This document shows, piece by piece, positions 1 through 11,317 of a stretch of 64,000 bases of DNA. The stretch spans positions 124,001 through 188,000 of the forward strand of contig WBMV01007734.1 in the NCBI GenBank assembly GCA_013396655.1. The letters run 5' to 3'. Each line of letters starts with the position of its first letter. Within the stretch, counting starts at the first letter, position 1. The notes beneath the pieces were generated by a model, which worked only from the letters and a program-made list of their open reading frames with translations, ran no database searches and was not told the DNA's origin. The position numbers and the translations under genes are program-made. Source of the stretch: Campylorhamphus procurvoides (taxonomy: Eukaryota > Chordata > Aves > Passeriformes > Dendrocolaptidae).

Positions 1-3000
1 AGAAAGTACTGACATCAAATACTTATTTGCCTGGAATAACATGTTTTCCTTGCATTTTCTTGCAGTTAATGGAAGGCTAACATATATATATATATATATT
101 AATAAAAATACATATTTTTTGTTAAATTCTGCAAGTCCAAAATCTGATGGTTTTATCCTCCAGGATGCTGAGCCTCTACTCTCATTTCCTGGGGGTACTG
201 AAGCTTCCTAATATCTTACAGGGGATACACTTTCTACCACATTGACATGATTTATCATATAAAAACTGGGTCTGAGTGATCAGGCAGACTAGTACCTTGC
301 TATGTCTGAACCGATTTTAAGCTGTGTCAGGCTGTTCACTGTTGTGGTGCCTACTGGGTTTGAAACTGAAGGAGTTAACAGTGGCAGCCCTCCATGGGCA
401 TGGCAAAGGGCTGGAAAACACACATTTTAGCGTAACAGTGCCTTGCCTCCTGAGCAGCATTTGAAGATCCATCATATTTCTGTTTTAAATTCACATCCTT
501 GCCTCAACAATATGCAATGCCTCCATCTCCATGGAAATGCTGGTGTTGTTCAATGTTTGCAGTGCATGAGGACAAAACACAGAAGATACATTTTTGCTCT
601 GTAAAGAACTGGTCTAGATTTTCCTGCAGCTGCCAGGGCGTCCCTGCTGCTCTTTGCTCATTCAGTACCACAGCTCACCTTAAAATGTTTTTGAGCATCA
701 GCTCTCCAGCTTTTTGCTGTCTCAAAACACCTTTAAGGAATCTGTCTGTGTGAAAGACCTGCAGGCAGCTACAAAACTCACTGCAATGTGACTGCCCTGC
801 CTGGCAGTGTTTCAACACCCCACAAAGTATGTGGCTGCTGAAGGGGCGAATGCAAGAGGGCTCTGAGAGTATCCCTTGCTCCCCACATAGTAGAAAGCAG
901 ATAGGTTACTCTCTTTCTCCTGTGTCTTTCTTTTATGTATGTATGTATACTGTGCATTTATTAAAAAAAGGCAAAAAAACCTGGAGGTGTATTTTATTAG
1001 CACTGCACTAATTGACTGATTCCTCTTTTACCAGCAGGAGACAGAGAAACCGATCTTCAGGCTGCCCACCTTGAGAAGTCAGGATAATGCCCTTGCCTAG
1101 AGAGAACCCTTTTCCGTACCACCCAGCATGGGATCCTTGGCAGCAGCTCCCACACAGAGGTTGCTCCCACCCACCTAGCGCTGCTCCCTTCCTGATAGGC
1201 AACTGGGAAAGGGGGCGGTGAGAAGAAACCCAGTACACGTCAAGCACATCAGCGCAAGTGGTGGGGAGAACGGGACGAGTTCTGGCAGTCGTAGGAGCCT
1301 GGTGGGGTATGCTGGTGAGCTTGATCATGTCCCTTCTGCTTTCAGGAGAACATGGAGAATGACAGTAATGTCTTTTGCGGAAGTGCTTTGAAACCTGCAG
1401 ATGAAAAGCCGATACATAAAGGCTAAGTACCATTATTGCTACTTCTATCCCCACAGTATATGCTTATGCTTGAAGCACTCTACTGCTTCTGCTCTCATTT
1501 TTAACACAAATAGGAAAAAACAAAATGCATCTTAGAGGATTGCCAGCCTATTTTATATGAGCTATCTTATATGAAATTATGGTGGTTTGAATGAGGCTTA
1601 GGACTTGCTCAATCTCCCACCGGCATCAGCCACAGTTTGTTCCTGTCTGATGACTCCTCACTTGCCACAGTGGCCACAGTAGCTGTGTGGCCATGGGTGA
1701 TGGGCACCTGCCCCCTTCTCCCTGAACAGGCTGTGGGGGAGAGAGCACTCTTCACTTTCATTAAGCTATTGGTTTGAGAGGTGACTTCTACTAAAATGTG
1801 GTTTGTGACAAGTAACACTGGATAAGATGTTGGACCAACTATAGAAGTTAGTTATATCAGAGTAAAACTAAATAAATAGGCTGGAGCTTTGAGGGATTGT
1901 AGTGTGTGACCAAGACATAAAACAGGCAAGAAGCCCCCGATGCTGGGTTTTATTGCAGTGGTTGTCACTGCTCATAGCAACAGAGATTTTGATGGAAATT
2001 TGTGTACTCCTAAGTAAAGGCCCTGGATTGCACATTTGAGGGCAACCTCAGGGCTGCTTCTGGAGTAACATCACATACCATGAGCAACACCTGTGCAGCA
2101 TCCTTTTTCCCCACAAAAGGAAACTTTCCAAAACAACTTTCTCGTGCTGTGCTGCTGTGTGGAATGATGGCAGTTCCCAGAAAAGGCTAGGCTGGCAGAG
2201 CAAGCAGGGAGGAAAGACAAGGCAGAGCAGGGTAATCAGCAGAAATGAGCTAGAAGGATGCTTGCTTTATATTTAGCTGACTGTCCAGCAAACACTGCAG
2301 TGGAAGAGGCTTTAAAGTCTGCTAGATGGAAAGAAACGAGGCTCTCTAAAACTGATACGCAAATACAAGCTAATGCTTAGTGAGAAAAGCTGCTTATATG
2401 AGGATGAATATAGTAGCACATATAACAAGGAATTACTGGGTTTATTTTAAGCTGATTTATTTTAAAATTATTTCTGAGCTCCTGAGGAACTACATAAACA
2501 TTTTTCATAGTATTTTACAGCAATAGCAAAAGACCTGGGGTTTAATAGAACTTCAAAGTTGTCCCTAGACCCCACTGGTTTTGTATATCTGCAGGGCAAC
2601 TAACACACCAGTTTTTTCACAATCTCAGCCCAAAAGGGGAACACTAATAACAAAACTACTCTTAAAATAAATAACAGTGGAATATTTTGACAGTGTTTAA
2701 TTAATTTCACTGCATAACACTGGCAGCCTTGGTTCTCCCCACCAAGAGGGTAGAGAGAGCTTCCTTCTATCCTGCTGAGGTTGTCCACAATGCCAAGTGG
2801 ATGTATCTGAGCTAGCTCCAGTGGTTTCCCCAGTCACAGGGGATATAAACTCAGTTATGCCAGCTGACAGAAGACACTGAGGGTGGTTCAAGTACCTTGA
2901 AGAATTTCCCACAGGCAGCACTGCCATGGTCAGGGAAAACAGGGACTTTGTGACACCACAAAGAGCATCTGGAAGAGGTGAGCGTGGCCCGTCCTGCTAA

Positions 3001-4570
3001 CTGAGATGATCCTGCTGGGAAAAGGTCATTGTAGTGGTTTTGGCTGAGCCTTGCAGGAGGGGGTGAGCTCCAAGAGGTGGCCATGAATGTCTCTTTGTCT
3101 CCCAAGCTGCTTCTCTGGCTGTGAAGTAGAAAACGCCACACTGACACTGTGCTGCAAAGCCTGTGGGCCAGTTACAGAGTTTGAAAAGTTAAAGGCAGCC
3201 AATTAGCAAAGAGTGGCTACTCTGATGACTTTTACCAGTGGCAGTCCCAAGGTTATTACAAATGCAGAAATTAGCACCTTTGTCTTCTTAGTCTGTGAAA
3301 CCTGATGGAGTTATTTTTATAAATGAGTTGCATATTTTTATGGGCTTAACCTTTTATCCTGAATTTTCTCATAACTGTTTTATTAATGCTCAAGAGATCT
3401 GAAGTACAGATTGCTCAGCTTTAAACAGTGTAGGAAATTTAAATTACAGTTAAGACTTGGCAGGAAATTTACCTAAGCCACAGCTGCAGCTTGGAATGAG
3501 TGGCTGGTGGGTTAGGTATGTGTCAGTGACCAACCTAGATTTTGTACATTGAGGCATAAATGAGGGATGATGCTTCAGAGGATGAAAGACCTGAACTGCT
3601 GGGTCCAAGATGCATTTAGGTTCCCCTTGTCTGACTTGCTGCTTTTCAATGGGCTGTGCCTGGGGGCACAGGGGAGTGCAGGAACCCTGAATCCTCCCTG
3701 GGCTTTCCTACATGCCATGCCCCTGGGTCCTCAACAAGGGCACTGTGTAAGCCCCCAGTCCAATGGAGCTGAGAAGGACACAGTGACTGAGCTCTGCAGT
3801 AGGCTTTTAACAGAGGCGGGAGCTGATTTTGCTCTGAAGACAGTCTTCCTCCATTGAAAGGTGCAGCATCAAGAGAGAAAATTAAATCAGAGACATTCCA
3901 ATGTCACTTGATTTTTACGTTAGAGTTGACTTCAAACTTCCAAATTTTTCACCTGGTTATTCAAATGCCATGTTAATGCTATAATTGTTATTTGTTTTTA
4001 CAAAACTATGAAGGTTCTCCTTACTCTCATTCTCAAGAAAAGAAGATGATGATTTTGGGAAAAAAATTAAAGCCTTGATCTTCTCAAAAAGGATAGGCAT
4101 AACAGTATAGCCAGTAGTGTACCTTCTGTATCTAGGGTGAGGGAGTAGAATCAGAGAGCTGTAGTGTGGCTCAGAAGAACATGACACATGCAATGGCAGG
4201 GACAGGGAACCATCATGCTTGAGGCTGGGCAGAGGAGAGTGATCAGTGCCTCTCCCCCTGGGAGTAATGGAAAAGATACAGGGGATGGACTGAGCCCAGG
4301 AGCAAAGCTTGAACACAGCCAGCAAAAAGACCCCTATCAAGCCAGAATCAAATAGGCAAGGACTTCAGAAAGCTCTGGAAAAAAGTAAATGAAAGGGTTA
4401 TGTCATGAAAGCAAAAAAGGGCTTATCTTCCTTTCATTGTGTGAATACAGAAATTTAATTTCAGAGCCCACAGAACTCAAATGTTGGGGGAAATAGTATG
4501 GGTTTATTCTACTACAGGCCTGTCCCAGACAGGACTCACCAAGGCTTTCATTGGCATTATGGTCAGGTAT
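1..4570. other. Unique noncoding DNA, no gene seen
   Basis: I see no coding region in this stretch. Open frames on both strands are short, overlap one another and show no recognisable domain. No CR1 signature (the GAATCACAGAA-type terminus or reverse transcriptase text) is visible. Composition alternates between AT-rich parts (about 2.35-2.55 kb and 3.25-3.45 kb) and more GC-balanced parts (1.1-1.3 kb and 2.9-3.1 kb). The only simple repeat of note is the TA run near the left end. Confidence 0.6.
82..99. repeat. (AT)n microsatellite
   Basis: Nine consecutive AT dinucleotides follow GGAAGGCTAAC and lead into an A/T-rich stretch. This is a short simple repeat, likely polymorphic in length, with no associated gene visible. 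Confidence 0.9.
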
Positions 4571-4722
4571 CAGAATCACAGAACTGTTTGGGTTTGGAGT
4601 GACCTTAAAGACCTTAAAAATCATCCAATTCCAACCACCCTGGCGTGGGCAGGGACACTTTCCACTAGACTGGTCAAAGTCCCATCCAGCCTGGCTTTGA
4701 ACATGCCCAGGAATGGGGCTGA
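4571..4722 (-). mobile_element. CR1 LINE 3'-end fragment, antisense
   Basis: On the plus strand the fragment opens with CAGAATCACAGAACTGTTTG and runs through text that matches the reverse complement of the avian CR1 3' untranslated region: a GACCTTAAAG segment, a TTCCAACCACCC segment, GGGCAGGGACAC, TTCCACTAGAC and a closing GGAATGGGGC. CR1 is the dominant non-LTR retrotransposon of birds, copied by target-primed reverse transcription and usually heavily 5'-truncated. This copy fits that pattern: only about 150 bp of the 3' end is present and no reverse transcriptase sequence remains. Several small indels and substitutions relative to my memory of the family suggest an old insertion. The subfamily cannot be assigned by eye. 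Confidence 0.88.
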
Positions 4723-5712
4723 TAGATAAAGGGCTGCGTAATTTGATTTCTTGGCTGCTATTAGAAACCAGGTGAGAAGTTTGTGTCAGGTGAGTTTATG
4801 TGTAGGCTCACAGAGATAAGGCTGGTAGGGTTTTCTGGAGGCATCTGTCTCAACTCTGCAATCAAAGCAGGGGCAATTTTGATGTTAGCTAAATCACATT
4901 GCTCAAAGTCATATCCTGAGGTACATGTAGGATACCCCATAGTTCTACATGGTTCAGTGAGGCATGAGAAACTGACTTAAAAAATTAGGGATTCTTTCTG
5001 CCCCCAGAGTCTTTGAGGAGGACTGGTGTCAACAGACTGTGTGTTACAGTTCATTGAACTAGAGATGCTGAGTTAGGATTTCATCAGGTTCTGGGAACTC
5101 CAGTTCTGGACAGCTAGGACTGGAAGGAGTTCTGCAAAGTCTATAGGTTTTGGTTGAGTTTGATATCACTAATAGCATACACATTATAGTGAGTCATGTA
5201 ACAAATACAGGACTCCTGTGAGTGAAATGTTAATATTATTGCTGTGTCCTGCAAGGCCTGTTTGCTGAGGTGAGGAGCAATGTTCACTGGGATGAATGAT
5301 TTTCTTTAGGGCTGGTTGCATTTCCTTATTTGTTAGAGGATGAGATAGATAGATAGGGGATAAGGTTTAGAAATCAGGGACTGAAAACTATTTCTTTTTT
5401 CAGTACCAAACTTAGGAAAAGCTCTGGTCTAATGGCCTCATTTCATAGCAGCCTTCATTCCTGCCTGCAGTCACTGCAGGTTTTCAGTCAGGCTGAGAGA
5501 ACTGCTTCTCCTTTATCCTTAAACCGAGTCTGTCTGTTGCACTGCTTTTAGCTCCCACATCAGCCTGACCTGTTTAGCTGTTTCCTTCTGCCTGCAGCAG
5601 AGATTTTCCCCTCTGTTGATAATCTAACATGAAATTTAACCATTTGGGGTAGTTCAGGCCACAAGTAAATAAAAGACTGAATTGTTCACTGGAGCCTCTC
5701 AGCACAAATACA
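4723..5712. other. Unique noncoding DNA between two retroelements
   Basis: No gene is seen. The stretch holds a short GATA repeat (about 5344-5356) and otherwise unique sequence of moderate GC. Open frames here are below 70 codons and have no recognisable motif. Confidence 0.55.
5344..5356. repeat. Short (GATA)n run
   Basis: About three tandem GATA units followed by GGGGATAAGG. This is a minor simple repeat with no associated structure. Confidence 0.75.
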
Positions 5713-5853
5713 GTATCACAGAATATTCTGAGTTGGAAGGGACACACAAGGATCACTGAATCCAGCTCTCAAGTGAACAGCCCATATAGGGGGTTGAACC
5801 TGTAACCTTGGTGTTATTACCACCAAGTTTTAACCAACAGAGCTAATCTCAGG
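5713..5853 (-). mobile_element. tRNA-Ile-headed SINE with CR1-like tail (TguSINE1-type)
   Basis: Read on the minus strand from about 5853 down, the element begins with a 74-nt tRNA-Ile-like head. An A-box-like TTAGCTCTGTTGG lies near 5834-5846. The anticodon arm reads TTGGTGGTAATAACACCAA, with the AAT anticodon region of tRNA-Ile still readable. A B-box-like GGTTCAACCCC lies near 5790-5800, and the acceptor arm remnant reads CCCTATATGGGCT. A roughly 65-nt tail follows and ends in CCCTTCCAACTCAGAATATT and CTGTGAT, which is the CR1 3' terminus recognised by CR1 reverse transcriptase. The head-plus-tail structure defines a CR1-mobilised SINE with an internal RNA polymerase III promoter. Known biology: this family is described from zebra finch as TguSINE1 and is restricted to passerines other than New Zealand wrens. 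The A and B boxes carry substitutions and both tRNA stems are imperfect, so it is a dead copy. The family name is from memory; the tRNA-Ile/CR1 chimera is read directly. Confidence 0.88.
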
Positions 5854-8800
5854 GTCAGTAGGTATTGACCTCCCTGTCAGAGAGGCAGGGGACGAAACTT
5901 GAATTCATCAGCTTCGGAGGTCCTCACTCATAGTGTGAACTGAAAGCTGAGCCTTCATCCTAGTTTACTGACTAACACTTAACCATAGCTCACCAACACA
6001 GAGCTGCACAATCCTGAATCCTAATTCTAACTTGTGTATGTATTAAAATGTTTGGTCATTTTCTCAAAAAAACATCCAGGATATGTTAATTTCAAAGCAG
6101 AGCAACCCTAACCTTTCTATGAGTCTATGATTCTAAGACTGGTGCTTGAGTGTTGAATGACTTGTATCTTATATCTAGAAAAGTTATTTATGGCATTGCA
6201 GTTAAGGCAGAGATGTGGGATGAAGAACGTGCTTTCTGCTCTTGGGACCTGCACAGTCATATTTATTGCTGTATATCTGGGTATATCTATACCAGTAAAA
6301 TACACAAGGCCAGGATATGGGATGGATCATGATGTTTACTTGTTAGCACAGTCCCTGGCTGGGTAGAGGATGAAGTTGGCTGTCTCAGACATGCCCTGTA
6401 CATGGTTGGGAATGCAACACCAAAGAGCTGGGGCTGGTGTCTAGAGATGCTGACAGGTCAAAGTGAGGGCAGGTTCCCTGATGATGCATCTTCTCACAGA
6501 TTATGTGTCTGGCTTCCAGCTGAGGTCATCTTAAAAGCCAGGAATTATGAGCCTGAGGAAGGTTGTGCACAGGCAACTCTGTGAGGTTCCTGTGGCTTGG
6601 CAAAGGCCACTGTGTATTTATTTATTAGGTATTGCTAAGCAGGAAACCAGCACTCCTGTGGGCACAGGTCTCTACCTCAGCCCTTGAAGGTATGAAACAT
6701 ACATCTAGCTCTTCAGTACCTTCCTTATGCTGGCATATTAATTCTGACCAAATGCCCAATTAATTAAAGACATTGTTTGAATTAGCATTAGCGGTAAGCT
6801 ATATTTATTCCTGAATACTGTAAGAGTCATCATGCTAGGAACAAGGTTGGTACTAGTATGAAGGAATCCCTTGTGTTTGAACCCAGGGGCACAGAGCTAT
6901 TGCTGGTCTGGGTTCAAAGACAGAATTGGGGCTAAGGATTAGAAATAGAGATTCAACATGTTATTTACAGGATCCTGTAAGAGCCGTAAAGTTAGAATGA
7001 AGCTTGATTCTCACATACACATGTGGATCATAGACAGGTGATAGTTAATAATTGTTATGATAAGTTTAGGGTTAGTGCTATCCTTGGGCATTGTAAGAGC
7101 AAGAGTGATTTACCTGCTGTTGGATCCAGGCAGATCCCAAGGAGGAAAATGAGGCTGACATGTGTATGGGACAGGGAATGGTTGTGCCCCTTCCTGGGGT
7201 GGGTGAGGATTTGGGTTTGGTACAGCAGATCAGAGATGTTGCAGCATTATGGGACTTTACAAGAGAAACAGAAGTAAACCAAAAATAGATAAATAAGCAA
7301 ACAGTATAGTTGCATAGGACTGTGTGCTTCAGAATGGAAAGCGGACAGGAGAGTGAGGCATGGTTTGCAAAGTGCAGAGCAGAGAGGAGCCTGTCTGGGT
7401 GCTATGTGTCCAGAACTGACTTCTTCCTTAGGTCTGTCGGCTGCCAGAATATAAAATGCATCCAGGAAGGCAATGTTGAAATTTCCAGTTCCAAGAGAAA
7501 TGGTATGTTTTTGAAAAGGGGCCAGATCTAAAGTGACTGACCCTTTTTCTCTGAATGTTGGGTAGTATATTTGTGTTGCAGGGAAGTGTCCATATACAGC
7601 TTCCATAAAAGGATAAAATGGAAACCTTCATATATCACCTACTCTAAGTTTCCTGACCACAGAGGGCAATGTTTAATATTCGTGCTTTGGATGTATTAAA
7701 AGATAAAATATGAATCAAATAGCATGACTGAGGCTGATTTGTTTCAGAAGAAAGTAGAAGTTGAAACTTTCATGCATCTGCACATCAAAGTGTTATTACT
7801 GGCTAAGGTTTCTTTTTACAATTTAAGCCCATATCTGAATTGAATTTCAATGGGCTGGTTGCGTGGTGCACTCCGATCTCCATATCAGTCAAGTCTGATG
7901 AACACCCCAAAGCTCAGCAGATGGGAAAGAAAGAAGAAAAGCATGCCTAGGAACATCAAATGGGAGTGCAGGCCTGATATCTTTTGTCAGTAGAAAGAGT
8001 GTTTTAATACCCTGTCGGTCACAGTAATAACCTTAAACAAATAGATCACTTGTATTTACTTTGTAATATCAGTGCTTTTACAAGATTGACTACCTAGTGG
8101 GATTGTCTGTACAAATTCCACAGTTGTCCCCAGGCAGCTCTGTGAAGAGGACACTTTAACTCCATATGCCATAGAAAGATGCCTTCAGTGATGCTCCATG
8201 AATAAATCATATTCCCAAGGGCTGTGAGAGGATAATGGTAGAAAAACCCTGCTGGAGAGACTTGGAGAACTCCAACGAGCTGTCACGGCACCTGGCCACT
8301 TTGTGCAGGGGGGAGCACTTATATCAAACAGGCTGCTACCTGCACAGGCAGATAGCGCTGAACCTCGCCGAGCTGTGGGCAAGGGAGAGGGAAGCACCAT
8401 TTACATTATCTATCAGAAGCAGCTCCCTGCCACCTGGGGCCACAGGGGTTACTGCAGAGAAAGAGGAGTAAATATTTATCTAGTGGATTGCTTCTTTTTT
8501 TCCTAATCCCCACTCTTGAGTTACAGAGGCACAGTATTCTTTTCGCTGATAAAAATTGCTTAGCAGTGATCTGAAGGTTTTATGCACAAGTGTTTTTTTT
8601 TTCTTTATTGGTTATCCATTGCTTCTTCACAGCTTCTAGGATCCCACCCTCAAACCCACGGCCATGCACAGCTATTTGGTGTATGCGGCATGTTTCTCTC
8701 AGGGAGGGTAAGGATAATTGCTTGTGATGAAAAAGTTAAATTATCACCAAGACTGCCTTGTGTTCTCTATGCTTGCTATTTTCAGCAGTCTGTGTCAGAT

Positions 8801-11265
8801 CTGGTTTAATTTTTTTTTCATCTTTTCTGGGCAACAGAAGTTTTCCCTTTATATGAACATAAATAAACCCCTTTCAGAGTAATGATGTTTGCATAGGGGG
8901 TGTGTCAACCTACAGGAGTGTGAAGAAGTTTTATACTCAGAGAAAAACATGTGCGTCAGGATTATTCCTTCCCCACTCCCCCTGTGTGAGATCTTCTCTT
9001 TTGTTTCCATTTGAGCCAGGTGCCAGTTCATTGCTCTCAGACATTTAAAATACATCAAATGCAAGTAATAGATTGGGGTTTTTTCCTAAATGTTTTTCAG
9101 GTGTTTTGTTTCTACTATATTTTAAACCTGTTTTTCCCTGTCAGGACAAATCTTACCTAGATAAATATGTTCACAGCTCTGATTTCCTTACACTTTACTC
9201 TGTAGCACAATCCTAGCTACAGGGTCTGATTAACCCTTCTGACCATGCCAAGTGACTCCCAGAAGACTGTTGGAGAAAAATCATGATTTCTGATAGGAGA
9301 AAGCAGGAAATCAAATCACTGCTTAAAGCTTTATACATGCCAGGCACAACTGATCTGACCACACAGGCACTTGAATGGCCAGACAGATAAGAGAGATCTA
9401 GAAAGATCTAAATGCCACTCTGTCCCAAACTTCTCCTTCTCCTGGTCAATAGGAAGGAAGCCTCGGTGAGCCTAGTTTGGATACAACCCTTTACCCTTCA
9501 GGCATTTCCATGATGATGAATGAGCTTTGTATCTTTCCATTTCCCAGGTTTTCACTATTGCCACTTGCCTTCATGCAGGAAATTGTCTTTTGAAGACCTC
9601 AAGGCTGAAAACCAAACTCCATCATGTCCAAAGTGTGGCACCACAGGGAGAAGTTCCTCAAATGCTGTTGGCTGCTCATCTAGTTGATAGCTCTAGCCAA
9701 AACGTTCTGCCTTGAGGAGGCAAGAAAGGCATTCTTATTTCCCCACATCAAGCTCCCTGGGTCAAGGGAAGAGGCCAAGGAAGGAGCTAGACCTGCTCAG
9801 AGATTTCAGAGACGATTACAGAAACAATTACTGGCAGTGGACCTCATCTCATACTTCTCATTTTGTGCCTTCTAGGCACAGCTGACAGCAGGGCCAGATC
9901 TATCCAATAAGGTGCTGAAGTGGTCTACATCCTAACAGAAGCATCTTCTGCACTTTCCACCTGATCTGACAGGAGAACTGGGGAAATCTTTTCTCCAGGT
10001 TGCACTGTAAGGAACTGTGTTCTACAAAATTTCGCAGCAGCTTTGGTGCCCTAGAGTTTTGATGGCTCTGACCTTCTAAGAGATTTCTGTTTCCTTTACT
10101 TTTTGCATAGTGTAATGTTTTTTTATTTCTGTTGCACTGGAGCAGGCTTTGCACTGGTCAGGTACACAACCCATTTTACTTACACTGCGAGTAAAACTCT
10201 TAAATTGTTTAGTCAAGACATGTCTTCTCCAGAGAAATGTCTCATGGCCTGACTGTTTCATTTTGAAGCCTTGTAGCCATGAAATCTGTTGGGGCAACAC
10301 AAACAGCTGTGATTACCTGACAGCTCTAGGAAATGGCACAGAGGCAAGATATGTCTGAGATAAAAGTGCTAGTTGCAGGTGGAGGCTGCAGGCAGATCTT
10401 TAAAACTTCTGTGTAACCTTTGGGCTCTGGTGAGCGCCAAAGGGAGGATGCCTTGTCAGTCTGTATCAATGAGCAGCAGTGATCTGATGCTGCTCTTCTG
10501 CCCAACTGAGTCATTCATTCTGTTAAAAGTGGATTGACCGTGTCTGCAAGTGTGATGCCATTATCCTTCCTTAATGTAACCACACTTTACACAGAGGATC
10601 CTAATAATGACGAGAGCCCTTACACTGTACATGCTGTACGTGCCCCTTCTGAGAAGCAGGTCCTGACCTGCAGTCCACGTACTCTACAGGGGGACCATGG
10701 AGAGGTGCACAGGGGGAATTTTGCACCACGGTGAACAGAAAGTCTGTCCGAAGGAGTCAGATTTTGGAGTGCTGAACCATAAATTCTTCCTCGTAGCCAT
10801 GGCTGGGACAAAGGGCATTTGTGCCCAGTTATTTTGCGGTGCAGCTCACTGGGACTACAGGAGGTAATTTCAGATGCTGTTTTAGTAGTGGGAGATGCAG
10901 GGAAGTGTTAATTACTGGAGGTACGCTCGTTGTCCCATTAAGCTCTCCTTAGAGTAGGTTTGGAAATCAAAATTTATAAAATCCACTGCTTCCTTCTTTC
11001 TCTCTCATCCCTGTCTCTTGCTTGTGAATATATTAGTCCATATTGCAAGGACTTTCACAGGTACTGAGCCAGAACAGGCTGGGTTTCTCAGCCACAGATC
11101 ACAATCAGATCTGTTCATTTTCCTTTTCTCCTGCAGCCTGTCCCCTCGCCTTCCTTGTGCTTTTCTACACCCTCGTCTTCCCTTTCCAATTATTTTTTTT
11201 CCAAGATGTTTTACTCATCACAGTCTCCAAGCCATTTGTTAGTGAACTGCAAAGGACCTTATGTA
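5854..11265. other. Mostly unique noncoding DNA, no gene seen
   Basis: Apart from a short CR1-like tail (6098-6138) and an isolated TTTAGGGTTAG (7065-7075), I find no repeat or gene I can name. The open frame at 8235-8471 plus (78 codons) and its overlapping neighbours lack domain similarity, splice-bounded structure or a plausible promoter. Base composition is typical of avian intergenic DNA. Confidence 0.5.
6098..6138 (+). mobile_element. Possible CR1 3' tail remnant
   Basis: The sequence GCAACCCTAACC, then TTTCTATGAGTCTATGATTC and TAAG, resembles the sense-strand CR1 terminus, in which a CCAACC-type segment is followed by tandem ATTCTATG octamers. Only about 40 bp is recognisable. The upstream sequence does not match CR1, so this would be a severely 5'-truncated or eroded copy. 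A chance match cannot be excluded at this length. Confidence 0.45.
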
Positions 11266-11317
11266 CTCTCCCTTTTTCTTTTCCTTTTTTTTCTCTCTCC
11301 TCTTTTCTTCTCTTTTT
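11266..11317 (+). repeat. 52-nt uninterrupted polypyrimidine tract
   Basis: Fifty-two consecutive C/T bases lie between TGTA and ATTCGC, within a wider pyrimidine-rich zone from about 11105. Such tracts resemble splice-acceptor polypyrimidine runs, but no exon-like frame follows, so I treat it as simple sequence. The strand bias explains the overlapping Phe/Ser/Leu-rich open frames at 11018-11343. Confidence 0.8.

Noticed and set aside
5780..5853. Functional tRNA-Ile gene
   Set aside because: Stems are imperfect, promoter boxes mutated, and the sequence continues into a CR1-type tail, so it is a SINE head.
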